DNA of 64,000 nucleotides from contig NZ_JBFAPK010000007.1 of NCBI RefSeq assembly GCF_040676675.1, positions 159,129 to 223,128 on the forward strand. Direction: 5' to 3'. Every line of letters begins with the position of its first letter. Position 1 is the first letter of the stretch. The position numbers and the translations under genes are program-made. The DNA comes from JBFAPK01 sp040676675. Lineage in GTDB: Bacteria > Actinomycetota > Actinomycetes > Mycobacteriales > Micromonosporaceae. The notes under the pieces were generated by a model. That model was not told the DNA's origin, made no database searches, and worked only from the letters and a program-made list of their open reading frames with translations. Positions 17,346 to 23,984 of this stretch are shown in pieces.

Positions 17346-18103
17346 CGCGGCACCGCCACGCCGAGGTGCCGCGTCACCAGGTCGGCGAGGGCCGCGTCGT
17401 CGAGCGCGCCGCTGTTGTCCAGATGGCGCACCCGGCCCGCGCCGTCGACGAAGAGGGTCACCGGCAGGCCGGCTGGCCCCGGCTCGTTCCGAGCGCCCCG
17501 CTGCGCGCGTAGCGCGCGCAGCGCCGCGCCGTCCTGGTCCACCAGCGTGGGGTAGGTCAGCCCGAGGTCGGCGCCGAGCGACTCGGCGGCCTCGCGCTGG
17601 TCGGCGGTGTCCACGCCGAGCACGTGCAGCCGGTCACCGGTCCGCTGGGCGAGCCGCTGGAACGCCGGCAGTTCCTTCTGGCACGGCCCGCACCAGGCGG
17701 CCCAGAGGTTGACCACGGCCGGCCCGCGCAGCGCCGCGAGGGTGAAGCGGTCGCCGCCGACCAGGCAGGGCAGCGCGATCTCCGGCAGCGCTTCGCCCGC
17801 CCCGGACCCACCCGGCGTGGACGCGGTCGAGGGTCGAGCCGTCGTCTCCGTACCGCCGGACCCGCCCGGGACGGAGGCGGAGGCCGACGCGGAACCGGCA
17901 CCGGTCGGGGACGCGGAGCCGCCCGCGGACGGGGAGCCGCTCGGGGCCCCGGCGGGCGGGCCGGGCGGGGCGGTCAGCCCGGCGCAGTCGGCGAACGCCC
18001 GCGCCGTCGCCGGCGCGCCCGCGGGCTTGCGGTCCGGCCCGGTGCAGCCGGCCGCGAGCAGCAGCGCCGGCAGGAGCAGCGCCGCGGCGATCTCACGTCT
18101 CAC
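17342..18103 (-). CDS. TlpA/ResA-like thioredoxin-fold lipoprotein
   Basis: Extracytoplasmic thiol-disulfide protein, the counterpart of Rv3673c. A lipobox LLLAAGC puts the lipidated Cys at residue 20. A Gly/Ser/Ala/Pro-rich linker follows (about residues 45-95), then a thioredoxin domain with WAAWCGPCQKELPAF (CxxC near residue 138) and a cis-Pro region near GLPVTLFVDG. Probable roles are heme/cytochrome maturation or envelope redox homeostasis. It overlaps nth upstream and the NUDIX gene downstream by 4 bp each, so the three form one transcription-translation unit, with marP just beyond. Confidence 0.88.
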   Translation of the reverse strand: MRREIAAALLLPALLLAAGCTGPDRKPAGAPATARAFADCAGLTAPPGPPAGAPSGSPSAGGSASPTGAGSASASASVPGGSGGTETTARPSTASTPGGSGAGEALPEIALPCLVGGDRFTLAALRGPAVVNLWAAWCGPCQKELPAFQRLAQRTGDRLHVLGVDTADQREAAESLGADLGLTYPTLVDQDGAALRALRAQRGARNEPGPAGLPVTLFVDGAGRVRHLDNSGALDDAALADLVTRHLGVAVPR

Positions 18104-18978
18104 GGTGCCTCCGCGGCGACGGCCGCCGTCGGTACCAGGTCCGGGTCGATACCCGCCTGCACCGCCAGCTCCCGGGCGCGCGGCCCCCTGAGCAGCTTCG
18201 CGGCGGCCTTCGCGTCGGTCGGCCCGAGGCCGTACGAGGGGCAGAGCTTCGCGAGCGTACAGGCGCCGCAGGCGGGCGTACGGGCGTGGCAGACGCGCCG
18301 GCCGTGGAAGATCACGCGGTGGGAGAGCATGGTCCAGTCCCGGCGGTCGAAGAGCGCCCCGACGGCATGCTCGATCTTGACCGGGTCCGTCTCCGTGGTC
18401 CAGCCCCAGCGCCGTACCAGCCGCTGGAAGTGGGTGTCCACGGTGATGCCGGGCACCCCGAACGCGTTGCCGAGGATGACGTTGGCCGTCTTGCGGCCGA
18501 TGCCGGGCAGGGTCACCAGGTCGGCGAGGCGTCCCGGCACCTCACCGCCGTACCGTTCGACCAGTTGCTGGCCGAGCTTGAGCAGCGAATCGGCCTTGTT
18601 GCGGAAGAACCCGGTCGGCCGGAGCAGCTCCTCCAGCTCGGTCCGGTCCGCCCCGGCGTAGTCGGCCGCGCTCGGGTAGCGGGCGAAGAGCTTCGGCGTC
18701 ACCTGGTTGACGCGCTTGTCCGTGGTCTGGGCGGAGAGGATCGTGGCGACCGCGAGCTGCAGCGGGCCCTCGTGGTCGAGTTCGCAGTGCGCGTCCGGGT
18801 GGGTCTCGGTCAGGATCCGGCCCATCTTGCGCGCCCGGCGCTTGCGCCCGAGGTCGGTCTCGTCGGGCGGCACCGCGCCGGTGACGGCGGGGCCGGCCTT
18901 CGGTCGCCGGGAAGCGGGCGCGTTCCGTCGTTTCTCTCCGGTGGTACCGGCCCGGCTGGGCTCACTGCTCGCGCTCAC
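18100..18978 (-). CDS. nth: endonuclease III
   Basis: Base-excision repair DNA glycosylase/AP lyase for oxidised pyrimidines. It has the HhH-GPD core TLPGIGRKTANVILGNAFG with catalytic Lys, VDTHFQRL with catalytic Asp, and a 4Fe-4S cluster motif CHARTPACGACTLAKLCPSY (C-x6-C-x2-C-x5-C). The 292 residues include an N-terminal extension of about 45 polar residues. The start is GTG at 18978, with a TAGGCT hexamer 7 nt upstream on the coding strand, so the message may be leaderless. First gene of the nth-tlpA-NUDIX(-marP) unit. Confidence 0.95.
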   Translation of the reverse strand: MSASSEPSRAGTTGEKRRNAPASRRPKAGPAVTGAVPPDETDLGRKRRARKMGRILTETHPDAHCELDHEGPLQLAVATILSAQTTDKRVNQVTPKLFARYPSAADYAGADRTELEELLRPTGFFRNKADSLLKLGQQLVERYGGEVPGRLADLVTLPGIGRKTANVILGNAFGVPGITVDTHFQRLVRRWGWTTETDPVKIEHAVGALFDRRDWTMLSHRVIFHGRRVCHARTPACGACTLAKLCPSYGLGPTDAKAAAKLLRGPRARELAVQAGIDPDLVPTAAVAAEAP

Positions 18979-18985
18979 GCCGGAA

Positions 18986-18991
18986 AGCCTA
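18986..18991 (-). promoter_or_regulatory. -10 hexamer of a probable leaderless promoter (nth operon)
   Basis: On the minus strand TAGGCT is followed by 7 nt and the GTG at 18978. Confidence 0.45.
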
Positions 18992-19011
18992 CGTCGGTCC
19001 CGCGCCCGGCC

Positions 19012-19054
19012 GGCCGAGGTGGCCGACAGGGCTCGGCGGGCCGAGGTGGCCGAC
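19012..19054. repeat. 16-bp direct repeat between capA and nth
   Basis: GGCCGAGGTGGCCGAC occurs at 19012-19027 and 19039-19054 in the 162-bp gap between the capA stop and the nth start. No function can be assigned. Confidence 0.7.
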
Positions 19055-19140
19055 CGCGCCCGGCCGCCCGGCGCCGCGCCGGGGGTCCCGGCGAGCCGTC
19101 CGTCGGCCGTCGGGGCGGGACGCGCGGGGCACGCCGTCGG

Positions 19141-20340
19141 TCAGGCGCTGGGCGGGGAGATCTTTCCGTCGGCGGCCAACCGGGCGCCGGTACTCGGGAA
19201 GTCGGACTTGCAGAGCGACTGGACCAGGTTCAGGCCGCGCTTGGCGCCGTCCATCGTCGGGCGCCCGGCGCCGTTCATGTACGTCGAGACGAACTCCCCG
19301 CCGGCCCAGCTGCCGTCGGCGGCGAGCGAGACCTTCAGGACCCCGCCGTAGCCGAGCCGGCCGGTGTTGACCAGGGCACCCTGACCGCCCGCGAAGTTGC
19401 CGAGGCTGTACGCGATCAGGCGCCCCTGGTAGAACTCCATCGCCCGCAGCACGTGCGGCCCGTGCCCCACGATCAGGTCGGCCCCGGCGTCGATCATCGC
19501 GTGCGAGAACCTGACCGGATCGCCCCGGTTCTCGCCCAGGAAGATCTCGGTGCCCGGCTTGACGCGGGTCTTGTCGGCGCCCTCCGCGCCCATGTGCACC
19601 TGGACCACGACCAGGTCGGCCATGGTCGCCGCCTTCGCCACCACCTTCTTGGCCGAGCCGATGTCGACCAGGCTGTTGGACCAGACGTACGAGGAGAAGC
19701 CGACCACCGCGATCTTGACTCCCTTGACCTCGACGACGGTGATCTCGTTGGGCGCCCCGGTGTGCCGCAGGCCGTACTTCTCCAGCGCGTTCTGGGTGTT
19801 GCGGTAGCCGGCCGGGCCGTAGTCGTACCCGTGGTTGTTCGCCTGGTTGAGCAGGTCGTAGCCGGCGTCCTTGAGATGCTGGGCGTACGACGGCGGGACC
19901 CGGAACTGGTGGCATCCGCTGGAGCCGGCCCCGCACTTCGAGGTGCCCGTGTCGTCGGTCAACGGCTCTTCGAGGTTCCCCATCGCCAGGTCGGCCGGGA
20001 TCGCCTCCTTGACGGAGTCGTAGAAGCCCTTGCCGCCGTTGGGGGGCAGCCGGCCCGGCGCGTTCCCCATGATGTTGTCGCCGGTGGCCGAGAGCGTGAC
20101 GACCTGTCCGCCGGCCGAGGAGTCGGCGGGAGCCGGGGAGCCGGTCGCGCCGGCGGCCGAGCCAGGGGCCGGAGGGGTCGCGGTGGCGCCCTGCCAGCGC
20201 ACCCCGCCGTTGTCGCCCCGGAGTGCACCGATCACGAACACCCCGGCCATGACCAGGGCGAGCAGCCCGGCGGTGAGCGCGAACACGGGCCAGCGGGCGG
20301 AACGCGCGGGCCGATCAGGGGGCGGGAATTCAGCGGACAT
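19141..20340 (-). CDS. CapA-family (PGA_cap) metallophosphatase-like membrane-anchored protein
   Basis: The 399-residue protein has an N-terminal membrane anchor (FALTAGLLALVMAGVFVIGA, about residues 20-40), a Pro/Ala/Ser-rich linker, then a calcineurin-like CapA domain beginning VTLSATGDNIMG. It continues with LEEPLTDD, LLNQANNHGYDYG and GADLIVGHGPHVLRAMEFYQ, the metal-binding and helical motifs of CapA/PgsA-type proteins. CapA is known for poly-gamma-glutamate capsule synthesis in Bacillus, but capB and capC partners are absent, so an envelope-related role is the most that can be inferred. TATGGT lies 8 nt before the ATG. Confidence 0.85.
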   Translation of the reverse strand: MSAEFPPPDRPARSARWPVFALTAGLLALVMAGVFVIGALRGDNGGVRWQGATATPPAPGSAAGATGSPAPADSSAGGQVVTLSATGDNIMGNAPGRLPPNGGKGFYDSVKEAIPADLAMGNLEEPLTDDTGTSKCGAGSSGCHQFRVPPSYAQHLKDAGYDLLNQANNHGYDYGPAGYRNTQNALEKYGLRHTGAPNEITVVEVKGVKIAVVGFSSYVWSNSLVDIGSAKKVVAKAATMADLVVVQVHMGAEGADKTRVKPGTEIFLGENRGDPVRFSHAMIDAGADLIVGHGPHVLRAMEFYQGRLIAYSLGNFAGGQGALVNTGRLGYGGVLKVSLAADGSWAGGEFVSTYMNGAGRPTMDGAKRGLNLVQSLCKSDFPSTGARLAADGKISPPSA

Positions 20341-20490
20341 CGCCCGCGACCATACCGGCCGCCCGCAAGCCCGGGGACCGCCCGAACGGCCGGTAGGGGA
20401 TGCGCGCGCGGGTCGGGCGAGTGGCGTCCGCGCCGGGCCCGGTGGCGCTCCGGTCGCGGGGCCGGGGGGCCCGCCCGCCGGGCGCCGGTA

Positions 20491-21168
20491 TCAGCGCGCG
20501 TCGTGGTGCCGCACCGACCACGGTACGACCGGACGGGCGCCGCCGTCCCGCACCGCCGCGTACCCGGCCCGGGCCAGCGGCGCGCCCCAGCGCGAGCGCG
20601 GGCCACCGTACGCGGCGGGTGGGCCGTCGGGCGGGCAGAGGACGGTGACGGCGTCGGTGGCGGTACCGGTGGCGGCCAGACCGAGGGCGGCCAGCGCCTG
20701 GGCCTTCGCCTCGGTGACCGTGGCGATCGCGTTGACCAGCGCGGCGTCGCTCAGCCGGGCCGGTACGAAGGCGACGATGTTGACCGTACCGACCGGGTGC
20801 GCCGGCGGCGCGGCGGCGGGTGCCGCCGGGGCGGCAGCCTGGATCGGGGCGCCGAGCCCCACCGTGGCCCAGACCCGTACCCCTTCGTCCTCGCGGCGCA
20901 CCACCTCCGTCACGTCCACGCCGGTGAGCAGCCCGACCCCGGGCCCCCGCAGACCGAACCGGGCGGCGATCTCCCGCAGGTGCGCGTCCGGGTCGTCCCG
21001 GTGGTACGACATCGGGACGGTCGCGTTGACGACCCACCGCCGTACGCCGATGCCGCCGCCGAGCGGGGCTGAGCTGACGGCGCGCAGCGGCGCCTCCGGG
21101 CGCCAGACCAGCGCGGGGATCTCCCACCCGTCCTCGGCTCGATAGATCAACTCCGGCTCGGTACGCAC
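20491..21168 (-). CDS. cbiZ: adenosylcobinamide amidohydrolase (CbiZ family)
   Basis: CbiZ removes the aminopropanol arm from adenosylcobinamide to give adenosylcobyric acid for cobamide salvage. The family pattern is clear in these 225 residues: SSAPLGGGIG, VNATVPMSYHRDDPDAHL, GVGLLTGVDVTEV, GTVNIVAFV, LVNAIATVTEAKAQAL and GTATDAVTVLCP, then YGGPRSRWGAPLARA. The GTG start at 21168 has a TAGGGT hexamer 6 nt upstream, suggesting a leaderless mRNA. No other cobalamin gene and no cobalamin riboswitch is visible nearby. Inserted between nth/capA and crp, which are usually closer together. Confidence 0.9.
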   Translation of the reverse strand: MRTEPELIYRAEDGWEIPALVWRPEAPLRAVSSAPLGGGIGVRRWVVNATVPMSYHRDDPDAHLREIAARFGLRGPGVGLLTGVDVTEVVRREDEGVRVWATVGLGAPIQAAAPAAPAAAPPAHPVGTVNIVAFVPARLSDAALVNAIATVTEAKAQALAALGLAATGTATDAVTVLCPPDGPPAAYGGPRSRWGAPLARAGYAAVRDGGARPVVPWSVRHHDAR

Positions 21169-21481
21169 GGGCCGACCCTACGGCGCCCGCCGCCGGGGGC
21201 GTACCGGGCCGGCGGGCCGGACGGAGCGGGCAGACCTCCCGCCCGGCCGAAGTGCCCCGACGGGACGGGTAGCGGCGGCGAGGCGGGGTACGCGGGGGCG
21301 ACAAGCGAGCAGCCGGGGATAATAAACGGTCAACAGGCCCCTCGGGTTACGCCGCCGGATCAAGATTCCAGGGGTGCGCCTCCGATTTCCCTCTACCTGC
21401 GCCTAGACTTGGCGGCGCGCGACAGATCACCCGGCCGGCAGAACCGCCCGGCGGACAGCACGCGTGAGGCGGAGGTGTGGG
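21169..21481. promoter_or_regulatory. divergent cbiZ / crp intergenic region (313 bp)
   Basis: The region holds the cbiZ -10 at its left end, an AT-rich patch with ATAATAAACGGTCAAC near 21319-21334, and a candidate crp -10 TAGACT at 21404-21409, which would leave a crp leader of roughly 65 nt. A GGAGG-type site lies just before the crp ATG. I saw no convincing TGTGA-N6-TCACA Crp operator. Confidence 0.4.
21175..21180 (-). promoter_or_regulatory. -10 hexamer of a probable leaderless promoter (cbiZ)
   Basis: On the minus strand TAGGGT is followed by CGGCCC and the GTG at 21168. Confidence 0.45.
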
Positions 21482-22159
21482 ATGGACGAGGTACTGGCTC
21501 GCAGCGGGATCTTCCAGGGTGTCGACCCGGAGGCTGCGGAGGCGTTGGCCAAGGAGATGGAGACGATCGACGTCCGCAAGGGCGAGGTCGTGTTCAACGA
21601 GGGCGAGCCCGGCGACAGCCTCTACATCCTGCTCAGCGGCAAGATCAAGGTCGGTCGCCGCGCCGCCGACGGGCGGCAGAACCTGATCGCGGTGATGGGC
21701 CCGTCGGACATGGTGGGCGAGCTGTCGCTCTTCGACCCGGGGCCGCGTACCGCGACCGCCACCGCCGTCACCGACACCCGCCTGGTCCGGCTGCGCAAGC
21801 AGGCGCTGCGCCCCTGGCTGGCCAACCGGCCGGAGATCGCCGAGCAGCTGCTCCGCGTGCTCGCCCGCAGGCTGCGCCGGACGAACGACTCGCTGGCCGA
21901 CCTGATCTTCACGGACGTACCGGGCCGGGTGGCCAAGAACCTGCTGCAGATGGCGGGCCGCTTCGGCACTCGCGACGGCGGGGTCCTGCGGGTCACCCAC
22001 GACCTCACCCAGGAGGAGATCGCCCAGCTCGTCGGCGCGTCCCGCGAGACGGTCAACAAGGCGCTGGCCGACTTCGCCTCCCGCGGCTGGCTGCGGCTCG
22101 ACGGCAAGAGCATCATCATCCTGGACCCGGAGCGGCTGGCCCGCCGCGCCCGGGTCTGA
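21482..22159 (+). CDS. crp: Crp/Fnr-family cAMP-responsive regulator
   Basis: Global regulator matching M. tuberculosis CRP (Rv3676) nearly end to end in length (225 aa) and motifs. It starts MDEVLARSGIFQGVDPEAAE. The cyclic-nucleotide domain includes GEPGDSLYILLSGKIKVGRR and MVGELSLFDPGPRTATA (the cAMP-contact region). The hinge is EQLLRVLARRLRRTNDSLAD, and the C-terminal winged helix is LTQEEIAQLVGASRETVNKA. The ATG at 21482 gives the conserved N-terminus; an upstream in-frame start adds six residues. In many actinobacteria the MBL-fold, ridA, ArsA and whiB4 genes follow closely; here about 32 kb intervene. Confidence 0.97.
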   Translation: MDEVLARSGIFQGVDPEAAEALAKEMETIDVRKGEVVFNEGEPGDSLYILLSGKIKVGRRAADGRQNLIAVMGPSDMVGELSLFDPGPRTATATAVTDTRLVRLRKQALRPWLANRPEIAEQLLRVLARRLRRTNDSLADLIFTDVPGRVAKNLLQMAGRFGTRDGGVLRVTHDLTQEEIAQLVGASRETVNKALADFASRGWLRLDGKSIIILDPERLARRARV

Positions 22160-22208
22160 GTTGCCGGCCCTCGCTTCGCTCGGGCGGCTCGCGCGCCTGA
22201 AGAGCCGC
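22160..22208 (+). repeat. dispersed repeat, copy 2 (directly after the crp stop)
   Basis: Begins at the base after the crp TGA and matches 7751-7800 through CTCGGGCGGCTCGCGCGCCT and the AGCCGC end. Finding two copies at the same position relative to unrelated stop codons suggests a 3'-UTR element or a mobile repeat with a stop-codon-proximal preference. Confidence 0.8.
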
Positions 22209-22240
22209 CCGGTAGGCGCCAGTCGCGGCACCTAGGCTGA

Positions 22241-22298
22241 CAAATACAGAGAAAGAGGGGTTAACCGCACGCGGTTAGCCCCTCTTTCTCTGTATTTG
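22241..22298. terminator. 28-bp near-perfect hairpin between crp and tetR
   Basis: Left arm 22241-22268 (begins CAAATACAGAGAAAGAGGGG) and right arm 22271-22298 pair over 28 positions with one T/G wobble and a 2-nt gap. The AG-rich left arm gives a T-rich right arm (CCTCTTTCTCTGTATTTG), so the structure works as an intrinsic terminator for crp and is clearly less GC-rich than its surroundings. It also separates crp from the acquired-looking operon to the right. Confidence 0.85.
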
Positions 22299-22371
22299 CG
22301 CGCTGGCCGTCGCCTGCGGGTGAGAAACAAGCAGGCTTGACTGTTTGTTTGTGGACGGGAAGGCTGGGGTG

Positions 22372-22992
22372 ATGGCGGCCGGTCCGACCCGTACCCCCCA
22401 GCGGGAGCGCAGCCGTGGCACCCAGGCGCGACTGCTGGCGGCCACCGTCGACTCCCTGGTCGAGTGCGGCTGGTCCGGCACCACGACCACCGGCGTCGCG
22501 GCCCGGGCCGGGGTCTCCCGGGGCGCCCAGTTGCACCACTACCCGACGAAGGCCGCGCTGGTCATCGCCGCCGTCGAGCACCTCGCGGAGCGCCGGGCCG
22601 CCGAGATCCGCGGCGAGGCCGCCGCGCTGCCGAGCGGCCCCCGCCGGCTCGACCGGGTGGTCGACATGCTCGCCGCCGCCTTCACCGGACCGCTCTTCGC
22701 CGCCGCGCTCGAACTGTGGGTGGCCGCCCGTACCGATCCGGAGCTGCGCGACGCGCTCGTACCGCTGGAGGCGCAGGTGGGCCGCGAGCTGTACCACCTC
22801 ACCGTCGACCTGCTCGGGGTGGACGAGCGCGTCCCGGGCGTACGCGAGAGCGTGCAGGCCACCCTCGACCTGCTCCGCGGGCTCGGGGTGGCGAACCTGC
22901 TCACCGACGACACCGCCCGGCGCACCGCCCTGCTCGAAGCGTGGAAACGCCAGCTCGCCGCGCTGCTCGCCCCCGCACCCGTCGAACGCTGA
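22372..22992 (+). CDS. TetR/AcrR-family regulator of the carboxylase operon
   Basis: The 206-residue product has an N-terminal TetR helix-turn-helix (RLLAATVDSLVECGWSGTTT, then AARAGVSRGAQLHHYPTKAA, residues about 22-65) and a helical ligand domain. It leads an operon for acyl-CoA carboxylation and oxidation, so it probably represses it and responds to an acyl-CoA or terpenoid intermediate; this is inference from position. ATG 22372 is preferred over an in-frame TTG at 22345. Upstream lies TTGACTGTTTGTTTGTG (from 22337), which may combine a -35 with an operator. The stop codon lies inside a tandem 18-bp repeat. Confidence 0.88.
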   Translation: MAAGPTRTPQRERSRGTQARLLAATVDSLVECGWSGTTTTGVAARAGVSRGAQLHHYPTKAALVIAAVEHLAERRAAEIRGEAAALPSGPRRLDRVVDMLAAAFTGPLFAAALELWVAARTDPELRDALVPLEAQVGRELYHLTVDLLGVDERVPGVRESVQATLDLLRGLGVANLLTDDTARRTALLEAWKRQLAALLAPAPVER

Positions 22993-23080
22993 CCACCCGC
23001 CGAACGCTGACCACCTGCCGAGCACTGACCACCCGCCGAACGCTGACCACCTGCCGAGCACTGACCACCCGCCGAACGCC
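22984..23080 (+). repeat. tandem array of 18-bp units spanning the tetR stop
   Basis: Five full units and one partial unit start at 22984, 23002, 23020, 23038, 23056 and 23074. They alternate between GAACGCTGACCACCnGCC and GAGCACTGACCACCCGCC forms. The first unit encodes the last residues and stop of the TetR protein (GTCGAACGCTGA), so the array looks like a duplication of the gene end. It fills most of the 98-bp gap before the next gene. Confidence 0.9.
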
Positions 23081-23090
23081 CGGAGACGAC

Positions 23091-23984
23091 ATGGTCGACC
23101 TGGAGAGTCTGCTCGCCGATCTGGCCGACGAGTCGGCCGAACTCGACACGCTGGTCGCCACCCGGGACGCGGTCCAGTGGGCCCGGCCGACCCCGGCGCC
23201 CGGCTGGACCATCGCCCACCAGATCGCCCACCTCGCCTGGACCGACCACGCGGCGCTGCTGGCCGCGACCGATCCGGCGGCGTTCGCGGAGTTCGTCGGG
23301 GTCGCCACCCGGTACCCCGGCGACTTCGTCGACCGGGGCGCGGCCGAGTTCCTCGCCCCCCGGGCCGAGCTGCTGGCCCGCTGGCGGACGGGGCGGACCG
23401 CGCTCGCCGAGGCGCTGCGAACCGCGCCGGCCGGGTCGAAGCTGCCCTGGTACGGCACGCGGATGGCGCCGGCCTCGATGGTCACCGCCCGGATCATGGA
23501 GACCTGGGCGCACGGGCAGGATGTCGCCGACGCGCTGGGCCTCACCCGTACGCCCACGCCTCGGCTCCGGCACGTCGCGCACCTCGGCGCCCGTACCGTC
23601 GGACACAGCTTCACCGCCCACGGCCGGCCGGCGCCGGACGCACCGGTCCGGGTCGAGCTGGTCGCGACCCCGGCGCCGGACGGCGACGGCGAGCCGGACG
23701 GCGGGCTCTGGGTTTTCGGGCCGGCCGACGCGGTCAACGTGGTCAGCGGGCCCGCCCTCGACTTCTGCCTGCTGGTGACCCAGCGGCGGCACCGCGCCGA
23801 CCTGGCGCTGGTGGCGACCGGACCGGTGGCCGAGGAATGGCTCGACCTGGCCCAGGCCTTCGCCGGGCCACCCGGCCCGGGCCGCGAGCCCGGGGCAGGC
23901 CGCGAGCCGAGGGCGGGACAGGACGCCGGCCCGGGACGCGAACCCGGAGCGGGCCGCGAGCCGGGCGGGCGGCCCGTCGCATGA
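23091..23984 (+). CDS. TIGR03084-type metal-binding protein (DinB/maleylpyruvate-isomerase-like fold)
   Basis: The 297-residue protein begins MVDLESLLADLADESAELD and has WTIAHQIAHLAWTDHAA near residues 39-55, the His-rich segment of the DinB/MDMPI metal-binding helical bundle. It continues with ARIMETWAHGQDVADALG and LGARTVGHSFTAHGR. TIGR03084 proteins are regular companions of AtuA-like and acyl-CoA carboxylase genes in actinobacteria, but their reaction is not established. The last 40 residues are a low-complexity Gly/Arg/Glu/Pro repeat (GREPGAGREP type), probably expanded and not part of the fold. The stop overlaps the next start by 4 bp (ATGA). Confidence 0.82.
   Translation: MVDLESLLADLADESAELDTLVATRDAVQWARPTPAPGWTIAHQIAHLAWTDHAALLAATDPAAFAEFVGVATRYPGDFVDRGAAEFLAPRAELLARWRTGRTALAEALRTAPAGSKLPWYGTRMAPASMVTARIMETWAHGQDVADALGLTRTPTPRLRHVAHLGARTVGHSFTAHGRPAPDAPVRVELVATPAPDGDGEPDGGLWVFGPADAVNVVSGPALDFCLLVTQRRHRADLALVATGPVAEEWLDLAQAFAGPPGPGREPGAGREPRAGQDAGPGREPGAGREPGGRPVA

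Noticed and set aside
21169..21481. Cobalamin riboswitch or Crp operator between cbiZ and crp
   Set aside because: No B12-box-like core and no convincing TGTGA-N6-TCACA were found; cbiZ appears leaderless, which leaves no room for a riboswitch.
22160..22298. Insertion-sequence end or attachment site at the left border of the accessory region
   Set aside because: The inverted repeat folds as one hairpin and is not paired with a distant copy. No transposase, integrase, tRNA or target duplication was seen.
22984..23080. CRISPR-like array
   Set aside because: Units are directly adjacent 18-mers without spacers, so this is an ordinary tandem repeat.
22415..23980. Long open extension of the AtuA-like frame back through tetR and the TIGR03084-type gene
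   Set aside because: The frame is open only because of GC-rich codon bias. The real genes lie in other frames with family motifs, and AtuA homologues start at MIRIGNASG.
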